This document shows, piece after piece, positions 59,460-64,000 of a stretch of 64,000 nucleotides of DNA (positions are counted from its first letter, which is position 1; every line of letters starts with the position of its first letter). Source of the DNA: Flavobacterium sp. AG291 (lineage in GTDB: Bacteria > Bacteroidota > Bacteroidia > Flavobacteriales > Flavobacteriaceae). The stretch is from the NCBI RefSeq assembly GCF_003350375.1, contig NZ_QQAR01000003.1, positions 62,001 to 126,000 on the forward strand. Reading direction: 5' to 3'. A program made the translations under genes and the position numbers. The notes beneath the pieces were generated by a model. It ran no database searches and was not told where the DNA came from. It saw only the letters and a list, made by a program, of their open reading frames with translations.

Positions 59460-60347
59460 ATGAAAATAACTGTTACAGGTTCCCTTGGGAACATAAGTAA
59501 AAGACTTACTGAACAATTAGTAGACAAAGGGCATGATGTTACCGTAATAAGTCATGATGCCGATAAAGCTTCAGCCATAGAGACGCTTGGTGCAAAGCCT
59601 GCCATTGGTTCAGTAGAGGATGAAGCATTCCTGAAAGAGGCTTTTACAGGCGCCGATGCTGTATACGTAATGATTCCGCCAAACGCTCAGGCAGAAAACC
59701 TGAAAGAGACTATGAAAAACCTTTCAGATAAATATGCCAAAGCTATAGAAGCTACAGGTGTGAAATATGTTGCTAACCTGAGTGGGGTAGGTGCCCAGAG
59801 TCCGGAGGGTAACGGACCTTCGAGTGCATTTTATTTCTCTGAAGGCAGGCTAAATCAGCTTGAAGGAGTAAATGTGCTGCACCTTCGTCCGGGAATGTTC
59901 TATACCAATCATCATGGAAGTGTAGGTATGATACAACGTATGGGCTTTATGGGAAATAATTTCAGTGCCGATACTATCATTATGATGTCGCACCCACATG
60001 ATATTGCCGATGCTGCTGCTGAAGCTTTTGATACAATTTCTTTTAGTGGAAAACAGGTTCAGTATGTTATCAGCGATGAACTTACAGGGGGCGAACTTGC
60101 CGCAACGCTTGGCGAAGCTTTTGGCAAACCCGAACTTCCCTGGATTGTTATGACTGATGATCAGTTAAAACAGGGAATCATGCAGGGAGGTTTTTCTGCG
60201 CATATGGCTGAAAACTTTGCAGAAATGGGTAGGGCAATAGGTGAGGGAGCTATATGGGAACCTTATCTTGCTGATAAAGCCAATAACTTTGGAAACAGGA
60301 AATTTGCTCCGTTTGCCAAAGAACTGGCAGCGATATATAACAGATAA
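59460..60347 (+). CDS. NmrA-like NAD(P)-binding oxidoreductase
   Basis: A 295-residue atypical short-chain dehydrogenase. Dinucleotide motif VTGSLGNISKRL at the N-terminus, then AKPAIGSVEDEAFLKEAFTG, then ANLSGVGAQSP and an FSEGRLNQLEG helix. No Tyr-x3-Lys pair. Function is probably redox sensing or quinone/aldehyde reduction. Divergent HxlR neighbour supports stress induction. Confidence 0.88.
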   Translation: MKITVTGSLGNISKRLTEQLVDKGHDVTVISHDADKASAIETLGAKPAIGSVEDEAFLKEAFTGADAVYVMIPPNAQAENLKETMKNLSDKYAKAIEATGVKYVANLSGVGAQSPEGNGPSSAFYFSEGRLNQLEGVNVLHLRPGMFYTNHHGSVGMIQRMGFMGNNFSADTIIMMSHPHDIADAAAEAFDTISFSGKQVQYVISDELTGGELAATLGEAFGKPELPWIVMTDDQLKQGIMQGGFSAHMAENFAEMGRAIGEGAIWEPYLADKANNFGNRKFAPFAKELAAIYNR

Positions 60348-60406
60348 TTCTTTATTTCCTGCAAGGTTTTCAAAACCTTGTAGGTATTAATTATATCGTT
60401 TTGTAG

Positions 60407-60427
60407 AGACGTAGAATCGCTACGTCT
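60407..60427. repeat. AGACGTAG/CTACGTCT palindrome
   Basis: Arms of 8 bp with a 5-nt centre, followed by T6. Fourth member of the family in this window. Confidence 0.7.
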
Positions 60428-60624
60428 TTTTTAATATGTATTAGAATCAATTCAATTTCAATAACCCCGGAGGGGTGATATATTTATAGCGAAAGTTTGT
60501 TGATTGAGTTATAAAGCTCCGGAGGAGCGAAATAGTTATGCCGTTCCTCTGGAACTCATGATCAGGTAAAACTCACAATCTTCTATAAATATGCCGCTTC
60601 TCCGAAGCTTGCATAGTTTAAATA

Positions 60625-60653
60625 AAGAAGAGCAGTTTTAAACTGCTCTTCTT
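60625..60653 (-). terminator. Terminator after the 497-aa gene
   Basis: AAGAAGAGCAGTTT mirrored by AAACTGCTCTTCTT, T-rich on both sides. Confidence 0.85.
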
Positions 60654-62147
60654 TTATACTGTAGTACTGTTAGTTGTATTATTTTGTTCCGACAGCAGTT
60701 TCTTAGGATCATAACCAAACAGGTGGTTCTTTTTGATAAGTTCTGCAATACCAGGAGGCAGCATATCTTCCCATCCCGTTTTACCTTTGTTGATCATCTT
60801 AAGTACCTCTCTCGAGAAGATATCCAGATTATCTGGATCTACATTGGCAATATCAATTACTTTTCCATTGAATTTAAAGAACTTGAAGAGTTCTTTCATT
60901 CGTGGGTGAACTTTAAGGGTTTCAGAGTCAATAACGTTACCATCCTCATCTTTCATAGGGTATAAGAATACCTTAAGGTCACGATAGAATAATTTACCGA
61001 AAGCCTCTAATATACCTCCACTCAGGTGACGGTAGTATTTCTCATCAAAGATATCTACAAGATTGCTCACACCCATGGCAAGTCCCATACGGGCTTTGGT
61101 GTAAGAAGAGAAGTATTCAACCACTTTGTAATACTCCTGAAAGTTCGATATCATTACCGTTTGCCCAAGTGAGCAAAGCAACTCGGCACGGTCCATAAAG
61201 TCACGTTCATCAATTTCCCCTTCAGAACGAAGATTCGAAAGCGTAATCTCGAAAACTACAAGGGTTTTATCTTTATCAACTTTATTCTCTTCAAGGAACA
61301 TCTTGTATGATTTCTCATACATGTCCATGTTTACTTTGGTTACAGGTCGGAAACTTCCGCGAAGCGCAAGAATGTTCTTTTTGTATAACACGGCAGCAGG
61401 CAATACATTATGTCCGTTAGGATCGAACATTACCGCATCGGTCATGCCGTTTTTAACCAGCTGAAGGCTCATTAGCCTGTTATCTACATCGGCAAAGCGT
61501 GGCCCTGAGAAGTTGATGGTGTCAATCTCAAGCTGATCTTTGTCTAAGTGATCGTACAGGTAACGAAGCAGTTTTTTAGGGTCATTGTATTTATAAAATG
61601 CACCATAAATAAGGTTAACGCCCAAAATTCCGAGTGTTTCCTGTTGAAGTCTGGCATCGGTTTCCTTAAAGCGGATGTGCAGTGTGATTTCGTTATAATC
61701 TTCGTCCGGTTCTACCTGGTATTTAATACCTACCCAGCCATGACCTTTAAATTGTTTAGCGAAGTCAATAGTAGCAACCGTATTGGCATAACTGAAGAAA
61801 ACCTTGTTAGGGTGTTTGTCGCGTTTTAGTCTGCTTTCAATGATCTTAACCTCATGGCTAAGCATTTTTTTAAGGCGGCTTTCGGTAACATAACGGCCAT
61901 CTTCCTCAACACCATAAATAGCGTCGCTAAAGTCTTTGTCATAAGCCGACATCGCTTTTGCAATAGTTCCTGAAGAACCTCCTGATCGGAAAAAATGGCG
62001 GACAGTTTCCTGACCGGCGCCAATTTCAGAAAAGGTTCCGTAAATATGTTCGTTAAGATTGATGCGAAGTGCTTTATCCTTTATTGAAGGTACGTGTGCA
62101 ATTACCCTGTCGCCTTTCAGGGTTATGTCTTCATCCGTTAATTTCAT
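60654..62147 (-). CDS. Conserved hypothetical protein, 497 aa
   Basis: A long soluble protein highly typical of Bacteroidetes: INLNEHIYGTFSEIGAGQET, FFRSGGSSGTIAKAMSAYDK, VFFSYANTVATIDFAKQ, and a second domain with FDPNGHNVLPAAVLYKKNIL and MVFDKD-free charged repeats. From memory, homologues are called by inconsistent names in databases (nicotinate-nucleotide adenylyltransferase, TonB receptor); none is supported by motifs here. No NadD HxGH motif is seen. Function unknown. Confidence 0.8.
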   Translation of the reverse strand: MKLTDEDITLKGDRVIAHVPSIKDKALRINLNEHIYGTFSEIGAGQETVRHFFRSGGSSGTIAKAMSAYDKDFSDAIYGVEEDGRYVTESRLKKMLSHEVKIIESRLKRDKHPNKVFFSYANTVATIDFAKQFKGHGWVGIKYQVEPDEDYNEITLHIRFKETDARLQQETLGILGVNLIYGAFYKYNDPKKLLRYLYDHLDKDQLEIDTINFSGPRFADVDNRLMSLQLVKNGMTDAVMFDPNGHNVLPAAVLYKKNILALRGSFRPVTKVNMDMYEKSYKMFLEENKVDKDKTLVVFEITLSNLRSEGEIDERDFMDRAELLCSLGQTVMISNFQEYYKVVEYFSSYTKARMGLAMGVSNLVDIFDEKYYRHLSGGILEAFGKLFYRDLKVFLYPMKDEDGNVIDSETLKVHPRMKELFKFFKFNGKVIDIANVDPDNLDIFSREVLKMINKGKTGWEDMLPPGIAELIKKNHLFGYDPKKLLSEQNNTTNSTTV

Positions 62148-62207
62148 AGCAGAAAAATGATATATGGCAAAGTTAGGAAAACACTACGTGTTATAAAACA
62201 AATATGC

Positions 62208-62215
62208 TACTTTTG
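62208..62215 (+). promoter_or_regulatory. -7 element TACTTTTG for the metallo-hydrolase
   Basis: A perfect TAnnTTTG 18 bp before the TTG start at 62234. Confidence 0.65.
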
Positions 62216-62233
62216 TGAAAAAATAACCCTATT

Positions 62234-62998
62234 TTGAAAGTTTGGTTTTTAGGTACCGGAACATCGCAGGGCATACCGGTTATAGGAAGTAACCATCCGG
62301 TTTGCCTGAGCAGCGACCCCCGCGATAAACGCCTCCGTGTGTCCGTTTGGATGCAGTGGGATGATGCCTCGTATGTGATTGACTGCGGCCCCGACTTTCG
62401 CCAGCAGATGCTTACCAGCAAATGTGTTAAGCTGGATGGCATACTCTTTACCCACGAACATTCCGATCACACTGCTGGTATAGATGATATCAGGCCTTTT
62501 GTGTTTATGCAGGGTGATATGCCAATTTATGCCGAAGACCGTATAATAGAAAGCCTGAAAAAACGTTTTGAATACATATTTGAGGAAGAAAATCGTTATC
62601 CTGGTGCACCTTCGGTTGCTATTCATGAGATTAATCATAATACTTCATTCTCACTGGCAGGAAAAAGGGTTGTGCCTATTAGGGTAATGCACGGCAACCT
62701 CCCGATTTTAGGTTACAGAATAGGTGATTTTGCTTATCTGACTGATGTTAAAACGGTTGCTTCTGAAGAAATTGAAAAACTCAAAGGGATAAAAGTACTG
62801 GTTGTTAGTGCATTGCGTGAAGCACCCCATGAAACACATTTTAACCTTCAGGAAGCTCTCGATTTTATTGATAAAGTAAAGCCGGAACGTACCTATTTAA
62901 CTCATATCAGCAGTCTTATGGGATTTCATGCTGAAGTACAGGAAAAATTGCCGGAAAACGTATTTTTGGCTTACGATAATTTACAAATAGACATTTAA
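62234..62998 (+). CDS. MBL-fold metallo-hydrolase, PhnP-like
   Basis: A 254-residue metallo-beta-lactamase-fold phosphodiesterase-type enzyme: VWFLGTGTSQGIPVIG, the HxHxDH motif in THEHSDHTAG (H74 to H79), VMHGNLPILGYRIG, DVKTVASEEI and LTHIS near the end. It starts with TTG at 62234: the next in-frame ATG falls after residue 39, inside the fold, so TTG is well supported. PhnP-like cyclic phosphodiesterase activity is inferred. Confidence 0.9.
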   Translation: MKVWFLGTGTSQGIPVIGSNHPVCLSSDPRDKRLRVSVWMQWDDASYVIDCGPDFRQQMLTSKCVKLDGILFTHEHSDHTAGIDDIRPFVFMQGDMPIYAEDRIIESLKKRFEYIFEEENRYPGAPSVAIHEINHNTSFSLAGKRVVPIRVMHGNLPILGYRIGDFAYLTDVKTVASEEIEKLKGIKVLVVSALREAPHETHFNLQEALDFIDKVKPERTYLTHISSLMGFHAEVQEKLPENVFLAYDNLQIDI

Positions 62999-63007
62999 AC
63001 CAATACC

Positions 63008-63511
63008 ATGAAAAAGAACCTTTTCTTATACCTGTTCATCTTCGCATTGCTTATCAATGTATTTACCTACATGTATTTTACAAGCCAGCAGAAATTTGAA
63101 AACGAACGTATAGAAAAAATGAAGGCCGATGTTAAGGCTTCGCAAAAACAAGTTGATGCTGAAAAAGAAAAATTAGCTGCGGAAAACTACTTCTCTCTTG
63201 AAAATAATACTAATGCTCAGGAATATTTTAAAGGTCAGGATCCTAAAGCTATTGTTATGGCTATAACAGATGCTATTTTCAAACAAAATACCAATCCTAA
63301 TGGTAACCCTTTAATTGGTTATCCTCCAATGGATGGAGGTAAGCCATTTACTATTGCAAAAATTAAAGTGCTTAACCACAGATGGATTATTGCTGATTTC
63401 TATAACGGACTCCGTTGGGGAGAAGTGCTTATAAAGTATTTTGTTGAAGAAGATGGTACTGTGACTTTTGAAAGGATAGACAATACGCTTTACGAATTCA
63501 AGCCGTATTAA
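63008..63511 (+). CDS. Membrane-anchored hypothetical protein, 167 aa
   Basis: One N-terminal helix (about 5-25, LFLYLFIFALLINVFTYMYF), a coiled-coil stalk (28-60), then a small mixed domain with GYPPMDGGKPFTIAKIKVLN, HRWIIADFYNGLRWGEVLI and DNTLYEF. Flavobacterial conserved hypothetical. It lies 9 bp after the metallo-hydrolase and is probably co-transcribed. Confidence 0.7.
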   Translation: MKKNLFLYLFIFALLINVFTYMYFTSQQKFENERIEKMKADVKASQKQVDAEKEKLAAENYFSLENNTNAQEYFKGQDPKAIVMAITDAIFKQNTNPNGNPLIGYPPMDGGKPFTIAKIKVLNHRWIIADFYNGLRWGEVLIKYFVEEDGTVTFERIDNTLYEFKPY

Positions 63512-63550
63512 TATTTTTTTGTACATTAGTTACCCTTTAAAAAATCGATT

Positions 63551-64000
63551 ATGAAAAAACTGATAATGCTTCCGGCATTGGCTTTTCTTATTTTTTCGTG
63601 TGACGGCATACTAAAAGACCGTAGCAAGGACGACACAGGGACTATTACTGATAAAAATGTTGTTTTAGGCACCGATAAGGACAAACACGGTTGTGTACAT
63701 TCGGCAGGCTACAGTTGGTCTAAGTTAAGAGAAGAATGCATCAGGGTTTTTGAAGAAGGGTATCGCCTGAATCGTATTGATGAACTAAAAGGCGAAAGCA
63801 TGAACAAAAGTGCTTTTGTAGTTTTTGAAGATGATGGTGACAGGGCAGAATTATTCCTTCCGGACGTTACTGATTCAGTAATGCTTGAAAGAGAGAAAGA
63901 GGGTACGCCTTATAAAGGGGGTGAATGGTCTCTGGAACTTCAAAAGAAGTATAGTCTCAAGAAAAATGGGCAATTGCAGTATGCAGGAGCAGAAATACTC
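63551..64000 (+). CDS. Lipoprotein (3' end outside window)
   Basis: 150 residues visible; runs off the right edge. Begins MKKLIMLPALAFLIFSC, with the lipobox LIFSC, then DGILKDRSKDDTG and CVHSAGYSWSKLREECIRVF. The visible half is acidic and likely beta-rich. No family recognised. It follows the membrane-anchored gene by 39 bp. Confidence 0.7.
   Translation, partial: MKKLIMLPALAFLIFSCDGILKDRSKDDTGTITDKNVVLGTDKDKHGCVHSAGYSWSKLREECIRVFEEGYRLNRIDELKGESMNKSAFVVFEDDGDRAELFLPDVTDSVMLEREKEGTPYKGGEWSLELQKKYSLKKNGQLQYAGAEIL

Larger units (their letters stand above)
60348..60653. other. 306-bp repeat-rich gap
   Basis: No gene. Holds CAAGGTTTTCAAAACCTTG (60362-60380), AGACGTAG-aatcg-CTACGTCT (60407-60427), CCCCGGAGGGG (60465-60476) and GCTCCGGAGGAGC (60515-60528), ending in the terminator at 60625. 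A cluster of several dispersed palindrome families. Confidence 0.7.

Overview
The window reads as chromosome of a Bacteroidota member, most likely a Flavobacteriaceae close to Flavobacterium. Three things support this. Many genes are preceded by the Bacteroidetes -7 element TAnnTTTG, twice with a TTTG box 18-19 bp upstream. The gene content is typical: DUF1573 lipoprotein, DUF4834, DUF4421, DUF2752/TM2 cluster, a long NusB, a serine-palmitoyltransferase-like enzyme and YfhO. The intergenic gaps carry the palindromic repeats common in this group. No rRNA, tRNA or CRISPR array was recognised.

Bases 1-35,500 are mostly core genes. In order: an ABC exporter (cut by the left edge), a leucine-type dehydrogenase, nusB/DUF1573/yajC, pepT, pyrD, HMG-CoA lyase, guaB, a Kef-like antiporter with its oxidoreductase, purB, a sirtuin, an ECF sigma/anti-sigma pair, trmH, a DEAD-box helicase, rdgB, a small membrane cluster (DUF2752/TM2), an alpha-oxoamine synthase with a GNAT and an outer-membrane protein nearby, YfhO with a glycosyltransferase, and DinB, VOC and DnaJ-domain genes.

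Bases 35,511-44,063 are the accessory highlight: an 8,553-bp transposon. It is bounded by 28-bp perfect terminal inverted repeats and flanked by an 8-bp target duplication, CTTGAGAG. It sits inside a dispersed palindromic repeat whose uninterrupted relative is at 56,664-56,705, so the empty site can be read directly. Its only transposase is IS1595-family (ISXO2-like), a family known for 8-bp duplications and occasional passenger genes. The cargo is about 20 mostly small, AT-rich genes. It includes a Panacea-type antitoxin with an unrecognised partner, a short transcription unit headed by a Cas2-fold protein, an operon of a 290-aa protein, a zinc-ribbon protein and a two-TM protein, a P-loop NTPase, a DUF2158 protein, two envelope proteins and an XRE regulator. 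A strong hairpin terminator lies just inside each end. Defence or element-stability functions are plausible but are inference.

Bases 44,070-64,000 return to core genes: DUF4421, an ArsR/SRPBCC pair, SseB, uvrA, LD-carboxypeptidase, a second ECF sigma factor with a 48-aa downstream ORF, an endonuclease III without any cysteine, bcp, a LuxR-type regulator, a divergent HxlR/NmrA pair with matching operator repeats, a conserved 497-aa protein, a metallo-hydrolase starting at TTG, and a lipoprotein cut by the right edge.

Starts were often moved downstream of the longest frame because a -7 element lies inside the longer version. All functions are judged by eye from the sequence; no database search was run.
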